Assembly: GCA_034002745.1 (NCBI GenBank)
Contig: JAVEZY010000001.1
Location: 1-64,000, forward strand
Direction: 5' to 3'
Length of the DNA: 64,000 nt
Source: JAITWN01 sp034002745
GTDB taxonomy: Bacteria > Pseudomonadota > Gammaproteobacteria > SZUA-140
The notes under the pieces were generated by a model that saw only the letters and a program-made list of their open reading frames with translations, was not told the origin of the DNA and ran no database searches. Below, in pieces: positions 8,907-18,752 of the stretch; the stretch's first letter is position 1, and each line of letters starts with the position of its first letter. Made by a program: the position numbers and the translations under genes.

Positions 8907-11137
8907 CACGCGACAGGGGTCTGTACATCGTCCTGATCAGCATTCACGGGCTGATTCGCGGACATGAAATGGAGCTCGGTCGGGATGCCGACACCGGCGG
9001 CCAGGTGCTGTACGTGGTCGAACTGCTCCGCGCGCTGGCCGAGCATCCCGCCGTGGCCCGCGTCGATCTGCTCACACGACGCGTCGTCGATCCGCGTGTG
9101 CATGCGGACTACGGTGAACCCGAAGAGGAGATAGCTCCGGGAGCGCGCATTATCAGGCTGCCATGCGGACCGCGACGCTATCTGCGCAAGGAGGCGTTGT
9201 GGCCGCATCTCGACAGCTTCGCCGATCAGGCGCTCAAGCATGTCCGCGGCGTTGGTCGCGTGCCGGATATCGTTCACGCCCATTACGCGGATTCCGGCTA
9301 CGTCGGCGTGCGCCTGTGCTCCCTGCTCGAAGTTCCGCTGGCTTTCACCGGTCATTCGCTTGGACACGTCAAGCGGATGCGGCTGCTCGAAAAGGGCGTC
9401 TCTTCCAAAGTGATGGAGAGCCAGTACCATATTGCTCAGCGTATCGAAGCGGAGAACATGACGCTCGACAACGCGGCCTTCGTGGTTGCGAGCACCGAAC
9501 AGGAGGTCGAGGATCAATACGGGCTCTATGATCACCAGCCCCGGCGCGCCGTGGTCATTCCGCCAGGAATCGACCTGCAGCGCTTCCACCCTCCGCGCCG
9601 CAGCGCCGCCCGTCCCCCTATCCATTCCGCCCTGCGGCGCTTCCTCACCGATCCCGACAAGCCGATGATCCTGGCGCTCGCCCGTCCGGATCCGAGGAAG
9701 AATCTCGCTGCTCTGGTGCATGCCTACGCCAGTCGCCCGGAGCTGCGCGAGCGGGCCAATCTGGTGCTGATCCTCGGCAATCGCGAAGAGGTGGGGACGA
9801 TGGAGAAGGGGCCGCGGCGGGTGTTCACCGAGCTGATGCAGCTGATCGACCGCTATGATCTCTATGGCCACGTCGCCTATCCAAAGCATCATCACCCGGA
9901 CGAGGTGCCCGATCTCTACCGCCTTGCGGCGCGCAGCCGGGGACTGTTCGTCAATCCGGCGCTCACCGAGCCGTTCGGGTTGACGCTGCTGGAGGCGGCG
10001 GCGAGCGGCCTGCCGATCGTCGCCACGCGTGACGGCGGACCGCGTGACATCGTGCGCTATTGCCGCAACGGCCTGCTGATCGATCCGCTCGACATGGATG
10101 CGCTGGCCGCCGCTCTGCACGAGGCGCTCAACGATCGCCAGCGCTGGCAGCGCTGGGCCCGCGCCGGGCTTGCCGGAGTACAGCGGCATTTTTCGTGGAC
10201 GGGACACGTGCGCACGTACCTGCGCGAAGTCCAGCGCGTTACCTCTTCGCACGTCAGGCGGCAATCGGGAGTGGCCGTTACGCGCAGCCGTTTGCCGACC
10301 GCGGATCGCATGCTCGTGTGCGATATCGATAATACGCTGGTGGGTGATGCTCCGGGTCTGGCGCGGCTGCTCGATGCAATGAAGCGCGCGCCCTGCCAGA
10401 TCGGTTTCGGTGTCGCCACCGGCCGAACTCTACAGAGCGCTCTCGCCCTGCTGCGGGAGTGGCGCGTGCCGATGCCGGATTTCATCATTTCGGCAGCCGG
10501 CACGGAGATTCATTATGGACCGAGGCTGGTAGAGGATGAAAGCTGGAAGCGGCATGTTGATTACCGCTGGGATCGCGATCGGGCGTCGGCGGCCATGCGT
10601 GGGTTCCGCGGGTTGCGTCAGCAGTCGGTCGATGAGCAGCGGCGGTTCAAGCTCAGCTATTACATTGATCCGGATCGCGCACCGCCGTTGCGCGACATTG
10701 CGCGGCATCTGCGCCGCAGCGATGTTCATGTCAACGCGGTTGTTTCCTACGACGCGTTTCTCGATCTGTTGCCGGTTCGCGCGTCCAAGGGAGCGGCCCT
10801 GCGCTGGGTGGCGGACAAGTGGGGCATTCCGATCGACAGGGTGCTGGCCGCCGGCGACTCCGGCAACGATGAGGAAATGCTCACTGGCGAGACAATGGGC
10901 GTGGTGGTCGGCAACTACAGCCCTGAACTGGAGGGGCTGCGCGGTCGCGAGCGCATCCATTTCGCTCGCGCCAGCCATGCTCGCGGCATCCTCGAAGGCA
11001 TAGCGCACTACGGGTTCTTCGATCGGGTGTACGCCACGGACAGCGGTGCGGGCGTCGTGCCGACACCAGCGGACAGCTCACGGGATAGCAGTGGAGAACG
11101 CCATGCAAGCGAGTCTGGAAGAGTACCTGCAGGATAA
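8903..11137 (+). CDS. sps: Sucrose-phosphate synthase fused to sucrose-6-phosphate phosphatase
   Basis: The N-terminal part is a GT4 glycosyltransferase that makes sucrose-6-phosphate from an NDP-glucose and fructose-6-phosphate. It starts RGLYIVLISIHGLIRG, with DADTGGQVLYVVELLRAL next and the EPFGLTLLE donor-site motif near residue 355. From about residue 470 a HAD phosphatase follows: nucleophile motif DIDNTLVGD (about 474), a lysine in RFKLSYY (about 583) and GDSGNDEEM (about 651). All catalytic motifs are present, so the 744-residue protein is likely bifunctional. The GTG at 8903 overlaps the kinase stop (GTGA) and implies translational coupling. Confidence 0.92.
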   Translation: MTRDRGLYIVLISIHGLIRGHEMELGRDADTGGQVLYVVELLRALAEHPAVARVDLLTRRVVDPRVHADYGEPEEEIAPGARIIRLPCGPRRYLRKEALWPHLDSFADQALKHVRGVGRVPDIVHAHYADSGYVGVRLCSLLEVPLAFTGHSLGHVKRMRLLEKGVSSKVMESQYHIAQRIEAENMTLDNAAFVVASTEQEVEDQYGLYDHQPRRAVVIPPGIDLQRFHPPRRSAARPPIHSALRRFLTDPDKPMILALARPDPRKNLAALVHAYASRPELRERANLVLILGNREEVGTMEKGPRRVFTELMQLIDRYDLYGHVAYPKHHHPDEVPDLYRLAARSRGLFVNPALTEPFGLTLLEAAASGLPIVATRDGGPRDIVRYCRNGLLIDPLDMDALAAALHEALNDRQRWQRWARAGLAGVQRHFSWTGHVRTYLREVQRVTSSHVRRQSGVAVTRSRLPTADRMLVCDIDNTLVGDAPGLARLLDAMKRAPCQIGFGVATGRTLQSALALLREWRVPMPDFIISAAGTEIHYGPRLVEDESWKRHVDYRWDRDRASAAMRGFRGLRQQSVDEQRRFKLSYYIDPDRAPPLRDIARHLRRSDVHVNAVVSYDAFLDLLPVRASKGAALRWVADKWGIPIDRVLAAGDSGNDEEMLTGETMGVVVGNYSPELEGLRGRERIHFARASHARGILEGIAHYGFFDRVYATDSGAGVVPTPADSSRDSSGERHASESGRVPAG

Positions 11138-13496
11138 CCGTGACGCCTGTTATGCCCTGCTGCGTCGCTACATTGCACTCGGCAAGCCGTTTCTCCTGCG
11201 CTCGGAGATCGTCGACGAATGCCGGGCCTTCTGCGAGGAGAATCCGGAACTGCGCCTCGAAGACACACCGCTCTACCCGCTGGTGCTGTCGATCCAGGAC
11301 GCCACCGTAGAGTCACCCTGGATCCATTTCGCGGCGCGGCCCTCGGTTGCCCGCTGGACCTACTACCGGGTTCACGCCGAGTCCCTGTCCGGCACGGAGA
11401 TCAGCGTCTCCGAATATCTCGCAGTCAAGGAGCGGCTGATCAATGGCGCATCACCGGTGGACGAGCGGGCGCTGGAATTCGATATCGGGCCGTTCCAGCG
11501 CGGGTTTCCGCGCATGCGCGAATCGCGCTCCATCGGTCGCGGCATGGAGTTCCTCAACCGCCGCCTTTCCAGCCAACTGTTCCAGGACATCACCGCCGGT
11601 GACCAGCGCGTGCTCGATTTCCTCTCGGTCCACCAGGCTCGCGGACGTCAGCTGATGGTCAACGACCGCATCCAGAGCATGGTGGATCTGCGTCGCCAGC
11701 TGCGCCGGGCCAGCGACTATCTGGCCAAGCAGCCCGCGGATGCAAGCTGGGACGAAACCGCTCACGTGCTGCAGAACATGGGTTTCGAGCCGGGCTGGGG
11801 ACGCACGGTCGCGCGCATGCGCGATACGTTCTCCCTTCTCACCGATATTCTGGAGGCTCCCGATCCGGACCGGCTGGAGCGTTTCCTGAGCCGGATTCCG
11901 ATGATATTCAATCTGGTGATCCTGACGCCGCACGGCTATTTCGCTCAGGCCAACGTGCTCGGCCTGCCCGACACCGGCGGCCAGGTGGTCTACATCCTCG
12001 ACCAGGTGCGGGCGCTGGAGCAGGAGATGCGCGCCCGCATCTATGAGCAGGGCCTGGACATCGATCCGCAGATCCTCATTGTCACGCGCCTTATTCCGGA
12101 GGCGAGGGGAACGACCTGCGATCAGCGCATAGAGGAAGTCAGCGGCGCGCGCCATGCCCGCATCCTGCGTGTGCCGTTCCGCAATCCGGAAGGCGACGTC
12201 GTGCCGCACTGGATCTCGCGCTTCGAGGTCTGGCCCTATCTGGAGCGCTTCGCCGCCGACGTGGAAACCGAGGTGCTCGCCGAGCTCACGGCTCGCCCCG
12301 ACCTGATCGTCGGCAATTATTCCGATGGCAATCTGGTGGCCACCCTGCTGTCGCAGAGTCTCGGTGTGACCCAGTGCAATATCGCCCATGCGCTGGAGAA
12401 GTCGAAGTACCTGATGTCGGATCTGTACTGGCGGGCGAACGACGAGCAGTACCATTTCGCCTGCCAGTTCACTGCGGATCTGATCGCCATGAATGCCGCC
12501 GACTTCATCATCACCAGCACATACCAGGAGATCGCCGGCAACGGCGACAGCGTCGGCCAGTACGAGAGCTATGGCAGCTACACGCTGCCCGGTCTGTATC
12601 GCGTGGTCAACGGCATCGACATGTTCGATCCCAAGTTCAACATCGTTTCCCCGGGCGCCGACGCGGAGATCTACTTTCCGTACTCGGAGCGGGAGCGCCG
12701 CCTCACCGCGCTGCATCCCGAGATCGACGAATTGATCTATGGCGCGAGTGCCCGGGACGATGCCCGCGGGGTGCTGAGGGACCGCGAGCGGCCATTGCTC
12801 TTCTCCATGGCCCGGCTCGACAGGATCAAGAACATCACCGGGCTGGTCGAATGGTTCGGGGCAAGCGAGCGCCTGCGGGAGCGGGCCAACCTGCTCATCG
12901 TCGCCGGACACATCGATCCGGCCCGCTCGGGGGATCGCGAGGAGCAGGCGCAGATCGCGCACATGCACGAACTGATGGATCGCTACGGGCTGGATGATCA
13001 GATGCGCTGGCTCGGTGTGCTCCTCGACAAGAACATGGCTGGCGAAATCTATCGCTATGTCGCGGATACTCAGGGGGCCTTCGTCCAGCCGGCACTGTTC
13101 GAGGCCTTCGGCCTGACGGTGATCGAGGCGATGAGTTCGGGGCTGCCCACCTTCGCCACGCGGTACGGCGGACCGCTGGAGATCATCGAGGACGAGATCT
13201 CGGGATTTCACATCGATCCCAACCACGGCGAGGATGCCGCGGAGCGGATCACGGCGTTTCTGGAGCGGGCGGCGGAGAATCCCGACTATTGGCAACAGCT
13301 TTCGTCGCACACCCTGGAGCGAGTGCGCTCCCGCTATACCTGGACGCTGTATGCGGAGCGCATGATGACCCTGTCTCGGGTCTATGGTTTCTGGAAATAT
13401 GTGACCAATCTGGAGCGCAGCGAAACACGGCGCTATCTCGAAATGTTCTACGCCCTGCAGTACCGGCCGCTGGCCCGCCAGCTCGGTCCGCGCTGA
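11103..13496 (+). CDS. sus: Sucrose synthase
   Basis: This GT4 enzyme interconverts sucrose plus NDP with NDP-glucose plus fructose. The 797-residue length and layout match plant and proteobacterial sucrose synthases: an N-terminal regulatory region (residues 1-270), then ILTPHGYFAQANVLGLPDTGG from about 275 and the donor-site motif EAFGLTVIEAMSSG near residue 665. ATG 11103 is chosen because LEEYLQDNRDACYALLRRYI then forms the conserved N-terminus; GTG 11091 is possible. It overlaps the previous gene by 35 bases. With the kinase and Sps-Spp it would allow both synthesis and breakdown of sucrose. Confidence 0.95.
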   Translation: MQASLEEYLQDNRDACYALLRRYIALGKPFLLRSEIVDECRAFCEENPELRLEDTPLYPLVLSIQDATVESPWIHFAARPSVARWTYYRVHAESLSGTEISVSEYLAVKERLINGASPVDERALEFDIGPFQRGFPRMRESRSIGRGMEFLNRRLSSQLFQDITAGDQRVLDFLSVHQARGRQLMVNDRIQSMVDLRRQLRRASDYLAKQPADASWDETAHVLQNMGFEPGWGRTVARMRDTFSLLTDILEAPDPDRLERFLSRIPMIFNLVILTPHGYFAQANVLGLPDTGGQVVYILDQVRALEQEMRARIYEQGLDIDPQILIVTRLIPEARGTTCDQRIEEVSGARHARILRVPFRNPEGDVVPHWISRFEVWPYLERFAADVETEVLAELTARPDLIVGNYSDGNLVATLLSQSLGVTQCNIAHALEKSKYLMSDLYWRANDEQYHFACQFTADLIAMNAADFIITSTYQEIAGNGDSVGQYESYGSYTLPGLYRVVNGIDMFDPKFNIVSPGADAEIYFPYSERERRLTALHPEIDELIYGASARDDARGVLRDRERPLLFSMARLDRIKNITGLVEWFGASERLRERANLLIVAGHIDPARSGDREEQAQIAHMHELMDRYGLDDQMRWLGVLLDKNMAGEIYRYVADTQGAFVQPALFEAFGLTVIEAMSSGLPTFATRYGGPLEIIEDEISGFHIDPNHGEDAAERITAFLERAAENPDYWQQLSSHTLERVRSRYTWTLYAERMMTLSRVYGFWKYVTNLERSETRRYLEMFYALQYRPLARQLGPR

Positions 13497-13507
13497 GAGG
13501 GCGGCGG

Positions 13508-13536
13508 TTGATTCGTTCGCCGCGGTGTCATATGCT
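13508..13536 (+). promoter_or_regulatory. Promoter of tRNA-Arg
   Basis: TTGATT (13508-13513), a 17-base spacer and TATGCT (13531-13536) form a sigma-70-type promoter about 65 bases ahead of the tRNA. A GC-rich stretch (TGGCCCC) follows the -10 box, as is common in stable-RNA promoters under stringent control. Nothing between it and the tRNA looks coding. Confidence 0.55.
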
Positions 13537-13599
13537 TGGCCCCTTCGCTCCGGTGGGCGGGCAGCCGTCCTGCGCCAGCTCATGGGGCTTGTCATCATT

Positions 13600-13676
13600 G
13601 CGCCCTTAGCTCAGCTGGATAGAGCGTTGGATTCCGATTCCAAAGGTCAGAGGTTCGAATCCTCTAGGGCGCGCCA
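13600..13676 (+). tRNA. tRNA-Arg (anticodon CCG)
   Basis: A complete 77-base cloverleaf. The acceptor stem GCGCCCT pairs with AGGGCGC, the D arm is AGCTCAGCTGGATAGAGC, the anticodon stem is TTGGA/TCCAA around loop TTCCGAT (anticodon CCG at positions 34-36), the T arm is AGAGG TTCGAAT CCTCT, and CCA is encoded. It reads the CGG codon, common in GC-rich genomes. Confidence 0.97.
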
Positions 13677-14096
13677 TTTACCCCGCGGGACGCCGGCGCT
13701 CGTGGGCCCCGCGCATCCACCCGTTTCATGCTTCCGATTCAATCGTCGCGCGTGCAGGTCCGGCTGGCGGGAACGCTCTGTTCCTGCGTCTGCGCCGGAA
13801 CCGGCGGCCGCGCCGCTTCGTCTCTACTTCTACCTGCCGGTCGCCGGGGACGAACGGGCGAGCGGCTGCAAGTTACTGTATGGCGGAAATATTATGACGC
13901 ATTGAGCGTGCCGAAAACGTGCTGGATACGCTATACTCCCTGACCGCAATCGTGAACTATGCCCCGATCGATCATCTCCAATGCTCGCGCGCATGCCGTC
14001 CGGTGCGCTCGGAACCGCTGCGTGCTGATCGCGTGCAGGTTACGTACGCAGCGATCCGGGGCTGCTGATGAATCGGGCGTAGCGAAATGCCACCCA
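13677..14096. other. Intergenic region between tRNA-Arg and the envelope-complex operon
   Basis: No gene is supported in these 420 bases. Short open frames run through the tRNA and lack family resemblance. A good -10 box, TATACT at 13932-13937, probably belongs to the operon starting at 14097; the best upstream hexamers are weak (TTGAGC at 13902-13907 is 24 bases away), so activation or another sigma factor is possible. No T-run terminator is visible after the tRNA. Confidence 0.5.
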
Positions 14097-15320
14097 ATGA
14101 ATAGACCCGCTTTTCTGTTTGCGGTCTTTTTGTCGCTGGCTCAACTGCCAGCCATATCCGCCCATGCGACGGATTCCGGCTATCGTCCGCTCGACGAAGC
14201 GGCGCGGACCGCCCACCGCCTGTATACGCAGGCCGGTGGCGTGCCCGCGGAATCCTCCGTCGGCTTCCTGCTGGCCGTCGACCCGGCGCGTCCCGATACA
14301 GCGTCGATCGCCGCGCAGCTGCCATCCGCCATGGATCCGCTGGCCTGGCTCGCCAGAGAGTGGATGTACCGTGACCGCCGGGCCGAAGCCGAGTCGCTGC
14401 TGTCGACGCCAGCCAGCGCCGCCCAGGCGGAACGCATCGTGCTTCGGGCGCAACTGCTGTTGTCGGCCGGCCGTTACGCCGCTGCCGTGACAGCGCTCGA
14501 GCAGGCGGGGCGCCTGTCTCAGCCCTGGGCCGCCTATGCCGATTACAACCGCGCGGCGGCGCTCGAGCGCGCCGGCCAGCACGACGCGGCCTTGCAGGCC
14601 CTGGATGCCCTGGGTCGGATCACCCCGGCGGACCCGGAGGTGGCGGCTTTGCGTGATCGCGCCAATATCACGCTCGGGTTCCGTCAGCTCGTCCGCAACG
14701 ATGCCGCCGCAGCGCGCGCCGCTTTCGAGCGCGTGCGCCTGGATAGCCCATTTTCGTCCGGCGCCCTGCTTGGCATGGGGTGGGTGGAGTTCAGTCAAGG
14801 CAATCTGTCCCGCGCGCTCATTCCCTGGTCCGCGCTGAGGCAGCGCGATGCCGCCGATCCGGCAGTTCGCGAAGTCATGCTGCTGGTGCCCTATGTCCAG
14901 TGGCGCGTGGGCGCTCACCGCGACGCCGTGAAATCATACCGCGACACGATCTCCGGGCTCGATGCGGAACTCGTTGCCGTCGACCGCATCCTTGCCGGCC
15001 TTCGTAACGGGGCGATGCTCGACAATCTGCTCGGTGAGGTGCCGCAGCGGGTGGGTGCAATACTCGCCGACGGTACTTTGCGCGCGGCCCTGGACACCTG
15101 GCAGTACCTGCGGATTCTGGAGGCGCGGGCGGCGACCCTGCCGCAGCCGGTGCGCTCCAGTATCGCCAGGGCGAATGCGGACCATCGCGTCTGGCTGCAG
15201 GGCCGGATCACCGCAGCGCTGGAAGCCGAGCGCCAACGTGTGGATGCGCAGCGCGCCCGCGCCCACTTCGAGCTTGCGCGCCTGCTTGATGATGTCGCCG
15301 CGCGAAGGGGCGAGCCATGA
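14097..15320 (+). CDS. Exported TPR-repeat protein, first gene of the ExbBD/AgmX cluster
   Basis: A 407-residue protein with an N-terminal signal peptide (MNRPAFLFAVFLSLAQLPAISAHA). The body is alpha-helical with TPR-like repeats, for example a segment around residues 150-185 (YNRAAALERAGQHDAALQAL) and a following GMGWVEFSQGNLSRALIPW unit. A coiled C-terminal tail rich in Arg/Glu ends the protein. ATG 14097 is chosen because it begins the signal peptide; an upstream in-frame ATG at 13959 adds an unlikely Arg/Cys-rich extension. It overlaps the next gene by 4 bases. It is probably a periplasmic scaffold; the exact role is unknown. Confidence 0.75.
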   Translation: MNRPAFLFAVFLSLAQLPAISAHATDSGYRPLDEAARTAHRLYTQAGGVPAESSVGFLLAVDPARPDTASIAAQLPSAMDPLAWLAREWMYRDRRAEAESLLSTPASAAQAERIVLRAQLLLSAGRYAAAVTALEQAGRLSQPWAAYADYNRAAALERAGQHDAALQALDALGRITPADPEVAALRDRANITLGFRQLVRNDAAAARAAFERVRLDSPFSSGALLGMGWVEFSQGNLSRALIPWSALRQRDAADPAVREVMLLVPYVQWRVGAHRDAVKSYRDTISGLDAELVAVDRILAGLRNGAMLDNLLGEVPQRVGAILADGTLRAALDTWQYLRILEARAATLPQPVRSSIARANADHRVWLQGRITAALEAERQRVDAQRARAHFELARLLDDVAARRGEP

Positions 15321-18112
15321 GACCTCTTCTACGTCGTGCCGTCGTCATGGGCAGCATTTCGATCCTGATGGCTGCCTGCGCTTCGTCTCCGCCCGCCACC
15401 AGCCAGGCTGATCTGACGCTCAAGAGTCTGGATGAGCAGCCTACGGTGGTGCTGCGTGAGGTCGCCTCCAGCGATCTGCAACTCGCCCAGGACAGCTATC
15501 GCGCCTATGCGGCCATCACGGCAGACCAGGCCCGGCGTGAATACGCGCTGCGCCGGATCGCCGATCTGCAACTGGCGATCGGCGAGGAGGCGCTGGCCAG
15601 CGGACGGCCCCATCGCCAGGCATTCGCGGACGCGGTGGTGGCCTTTCAGGAACTGCTGCGCCAGTACCCCGATCATGCCCGTGCGGACGAGGTGCATTAT
15701 CAGATCGCGCGCGCCTGGGACAATGCCGGCGATGAGGCGCGTTCGCTGGCGGCGCTGAAGCACGTGACCGACCGTTATCCGGACTCGCCTCTGTATGCCG
15801 AGAGCCAGTTTCGTCGTGGCGAAATATTGTTCGCTCGTCGCGACTACGCCGCGGCACAGACCGCCTATACCGCCGTGCTTGCGGCGAATGACGGTGGCGT
15901 GTTTCAGGATCAGGCTCGCTACAAGCGGGGTTGGTCGTTCTATCTGCGAGGCGCGGTCCCCGAGGCGCTCGCCGACTTCATGGCGGTGCTTGCACGCAGT
16001 CTGGTGTCCGGCAGCGAGTTCCGCACGCATCTCGCGCTGGAATCCTTGCCACGCACCCAGCGCGAGCTGGTGGACGACACCCTGAGGGTGATCAGCCTTG
16101 GCTTCGCGCGTCAGGGCGGTGCGAATGCCGTGACCGCCTGGTTCGAGCGCCACGGCGGTGCGCCGTTCGAGCCGCTGGTCTATTCGCGGCTTGCCGAACA
16201 TTACCTCGCCGAGCGGCAGTATGAACAGGCCGCAGATACCCTGCATGCATTCGTCGCGCGCCATCCGCTCCATGAACAGGCGCCCCTGTTCCAGATCCGC
16301 GTTGCTGAAATCTACGATCGTGCCGGGGAGGATGCGCGCGCCGATTCCGCTCGCAATGAGTTCATCGCCGGCTACGGACGGGAGAGCGCCTATTGGGAGC
16401 AGCGCGATCTGGCGCGCATGCCGCTGGTGTCGCAAAAGCTGCGCGACGAATTCCTGACCCAGGCCCAGCGCTCTCATGCCGAAGCGCAGCGCAGCGGTCT
16501 GCAGGCCGACTACCTCACGGCGGCACGCTGGTACCGTGATTATCTGGCCTTCTTCCCCGATGACGGGCGGGCGCCGGAGCTTTCATTCCTGCTGGGCGAA
16601 CTGCTGTTCGAAAGCGGCCGCTACGCCGAAGCGGTGGAGCATTACGAGCAGAGCGCCTATCGCTATTCGCCCCATCCGAAAGCGGCCGACGCGGGATACG
16701 CCGCGCTGGTGTCCTACCAGCGTATGCTCGAGGAGACCGCCGAGGGCGAAGCCCGCCAGCTGCTGCTCGCGCGATCGATCGACGCGGCGGTGCGTTTCAC
16801 CGGTCAGTTTCCGCGCCACCCCGAAGTGTCGACGGTGATGACGCGGGCCGCGCAGCACCTCTTTGCCGCCGGGCAGCATTCACGCGCTCTGACCATGGCG
16901 CTGCGCATCACCGGCGGCAGCTCCGCGGCGCCCGAACTGCGGCGGACGGCGTGGGTGGTCGCTGGCGACGTGCAGTTCGAGCGCGCCGAGTACGGTCTGG
17001 CGGAGACTTCGTATACTTCCGCGCTGGAGATCGCCGAGGATCCGCAGCTGCGTGAGCGACTGGCGGTCGCGATCTATCGACAGGGAGAGGCCGCCCGCGA
17101 GCTTGGCAGCCGGGGCGAGGCGCGACAGCATTTTCTGCGCGCCGCCGCGGCGGCGCCGCGGAGCGCCATCGCCGAAACCGCGGAGTACGATGCGTTGGCG
17201 ATCACCCTCACGCTGCGTGACTGGCCGGCGGCCAGAGATCAGCTCGAGCGCTTCCGCATGGCCTGGCCCGAGAGCCGCTTGCAGAAGGATGTGACGCGCG
17301 AATTGGCGCTGGTTTATCTCGAACTCGGCGAGCATGCGCGTGCCGCGGAGGAGTTCGGTCGCATGGCTGCGAGCACCGATGACGAGGAAGAGGCGCGCGC
17401 CGCGCTGTGGCGGTCGGCGGAGCTGTACGATCAGGTCGGAGACATGACCCGGGCGTCCCTGGCCTGGCAGCGCTATATCACGCTCTATCCCGAGCCGGTG
17501 GACCGCGCGATCGAAGCGCGCCTGCGCATCGCCAAGGCTTTTCAGTCACGAGGGGATGTGGAGAGCCGTCGTCAGTGGCTGGGCGAGGTCGTGTCCGCAT
17601 TCGAGAGCGATGGGGGGAGTGCGGGCAGCGACTTCAGCCGCCAGGCCGCCGCACAGGCGGCGCTCGAACTTGCCGCTCCGGCGCGCGAACGGTTCGAGCG
17701 CCTGCGATTGGTCGCGCCGCTCGACCGCAGCCTGCGCCAGAAGCGCGCGGCGATGGAAGCGGCGCTCGAGGCCTATGGGCGGGCGGCACGCTTCGGCATT
17801 CCCGAAGTGGCCACCGCCGCCACCTATCACATCGGCGAGATCTATCATGGCTTCGGTCGCGCCCTGCTCGAATCGGAGCGTCCGGCGGACCTGTCCGAGG
17901 ATGAACTGGAAGAGTACGACGTACTGCTCGAGGAGCAGGCCTATCCCTTCGAGGAGGAGGCCATCAAGCTGCACGAAGTCAATTTCCGCCGCATACCCCA
18001 GGGTTTCTACGATCGCTGGGTGCGCGCGAGCATGGAGCAGCTGGCGACCCTGATGCCGGTGCGTTACGGCAAGATGGAAAAGAAGGTGGAGATCGTTGAA
18101 ACGCTGCATTGA
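15317..18112 (+). CDS. Large TPR-repeat lipoprotein
   Basis: A 931-residue lipoprotein with signal peptide and lipobox LMAAC near residue 20. Many TPR-like units follow, for example FQELLRQYPDHARADEVHYQ, LKHVTDRYPDSPLYAESQF and DYLAFFPDDGRAPELSFLLG, the pattern of YfgC/BamD-like periplasmic solenoids. The start overlaps the previous stop (ATGA). Large TPR proteins next to ExbB/ExbD/TonB genes are known in several gammaproteobacteria. The gene probably encodes an outer-membrane-anchored scaffold for the energised complex. No enzyme domain is seen. Confidence 0.8.
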   Translation: MRPLLRRAVVMGSISILMAACASSPPATSQADLTLKSLDEQPTVVLREVASSDLQLAQDSYRAYAAITADQARREYALRRIADLQLAIGEEALASGRPHRQAFADAVVAFQELLRQYPDHARADEVHYQIARAWDNAGDEARSLAALKHVTDRYPDSPLYAESQFRRGEILFARRDYAAAQTAYTAVLAANDGGVFQDQARYKRGWSFYLRGAVPEALADFMAVLARSLVSGSEFRTHLALESLPRTQRELVDDTLRVISLGFARQGGANAVTAWFERHGGAPFEPLVYSRLAEHYLAERQYEQAADTLHAFVARHPLHEQAPLFQIRVAEIYDRAGEDARADSARNEFIAGYGRESAYWEQRDLARMPLVSQKLRDEFLTQAQRSHAEAQRSGLQADYLTAARWYRDYLAFFPDDGRAPELSFLLGELLFESGRYAEAVEHYEQSAYRYSPHPKAADAGYAALVSYQRMLEETAEGEARQLLLARSIDAAVRFTGQFPRHPEVSTVMTRAAQHLFAAGQHSRALTMALRITGGSSAAPELRRTAWVVAGDVQFERAEYGLAETSYTSALEIAEDPQLRERLAVAIYRQGEAARELGSRGEARQHFLRAAAAAPRSAIAETAEYDALAITLTLRDWPAARDQLERFRMAWPESRLQKDVTRELALVYLELGEHARAAEEFGRMAASTDDEEEARAALWRSAELYDQVGDMTRASLAWQRYITLYPEPVDRAIEARLRIAKAFQSRGDVESRRQWLGEVVSAFESDGGSAGSDFSRQAAAQAALELAAPARERFERLRLVAPLDRSLRQKRAAMEAALEAYGRAARFGIPEVATAATYHIGEIYHGFGRALLESERPADLSEDELEEYDVLLEEQAYPFEEEAIKLHEVNFRRIPQGFYDRWVRASMEQLATLMPVRYGKMEKKVEIVETLH

Positions 18113-18752
18113 AGCGCTGGCAGGGGCGATTGGAATCGCGCTGATTCTCGGCGGCTGCGCCGGCGTTCCGAGCGCGCCTCCCCCGTCCGACGCCGCGGCC
18201 GATCGGGTGCCGGAGGCGCAGTCACCCGCGCCCGCGACGCCGTCATCGGCAGCGCAGATGCACTTTGACGCCGCGCTCGATCTCATGCGCCGTGGCCTGG
18301 ACGAAGAAGCGGCAACGGCATTCTTTGCCATGACGCGTGCCTATCCGGATTTCACCGCACCGCTCCTGAACCTGGCCATCATCCGCGCGCAGGCTGGCCG
18401 CACCGAAGAGGCGGAAAACGCGCTGCTTCAGGCGCTTGAGCGTGATCCGAACAATGTGCTGGCCGCCGATATGCTCGGCGTGCTGTACCGCGAGGCCGGG
18501 CGATTCGATGAGGCGCGAGAAGCCTATGAGCAGGCGCTGGTGATCGACCCATCGCGCGCGGATACGCATTACAATCTTGGCATTCTGTACGATCTGTATC
18601 TGCAGGCGCCGCGCAAGGCGCTGGCGCACTATGAGCTCAATCGTCATTATGGCGGCGAGGACAATGCCGTCGTCGAGCGTTGGCTCGCGGATCTCCGGCA
18701 GCGTCTGGCCGCGGAGCATGCGCCGTCCGCGCAAGAAGGGGAGACTCGATGA
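18096..18752 (+). CDS. TPR-repeat lipoprotein
   Basis: A 218-residue protein with a lipobox ILGGC near residue 21 and a Pro/Ala-rich linker. At least three TPR units follow: LDLMRRGLDEEAATAFFAM, LLNLAIIRAQAGRTEEAENA and MLGVLYREAGRFDEAREAYE. It overlaps the end of the large TPR lipoprotein by 17 bases and the next gene by 4 bases, so translation is coupled along the operon. It is reminiscent of PilF/NlpI-like small TPR lipoproteins, but its context places it in the ExbBD/AgmX system. Confidence 0.8.
   Translation: MKRCIEALAGAIGIALILGGCAGVPSAPPPSDAAADRVPEAQSPAPATPSSAAQMHFDAALDLMRRGLDEEAATAFFAMTRAYPDFTAPLLNLAIIRAQAGRTEEAENALLQALERDPNNVLAADMLGVLYREAGRFDEAREAYEQALVIDPSRADTHYNLGILYDLYLQAPRKALAHYELNRHYGGEDNAVVERWLADLRQRLAAEHAPSAQEGETR

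Noticed and set aside
13525..13905. Open frame covering the tRNA-Arg
   Set aside because: It runs straight through a perfect tRNA and has no ribosome site or family match.
13902..13937. TTGAGC / TATACT as a normal promoter
   Set aside because: The 24-base spacing is outside the working range; only the -10 box was kept as a candidate.
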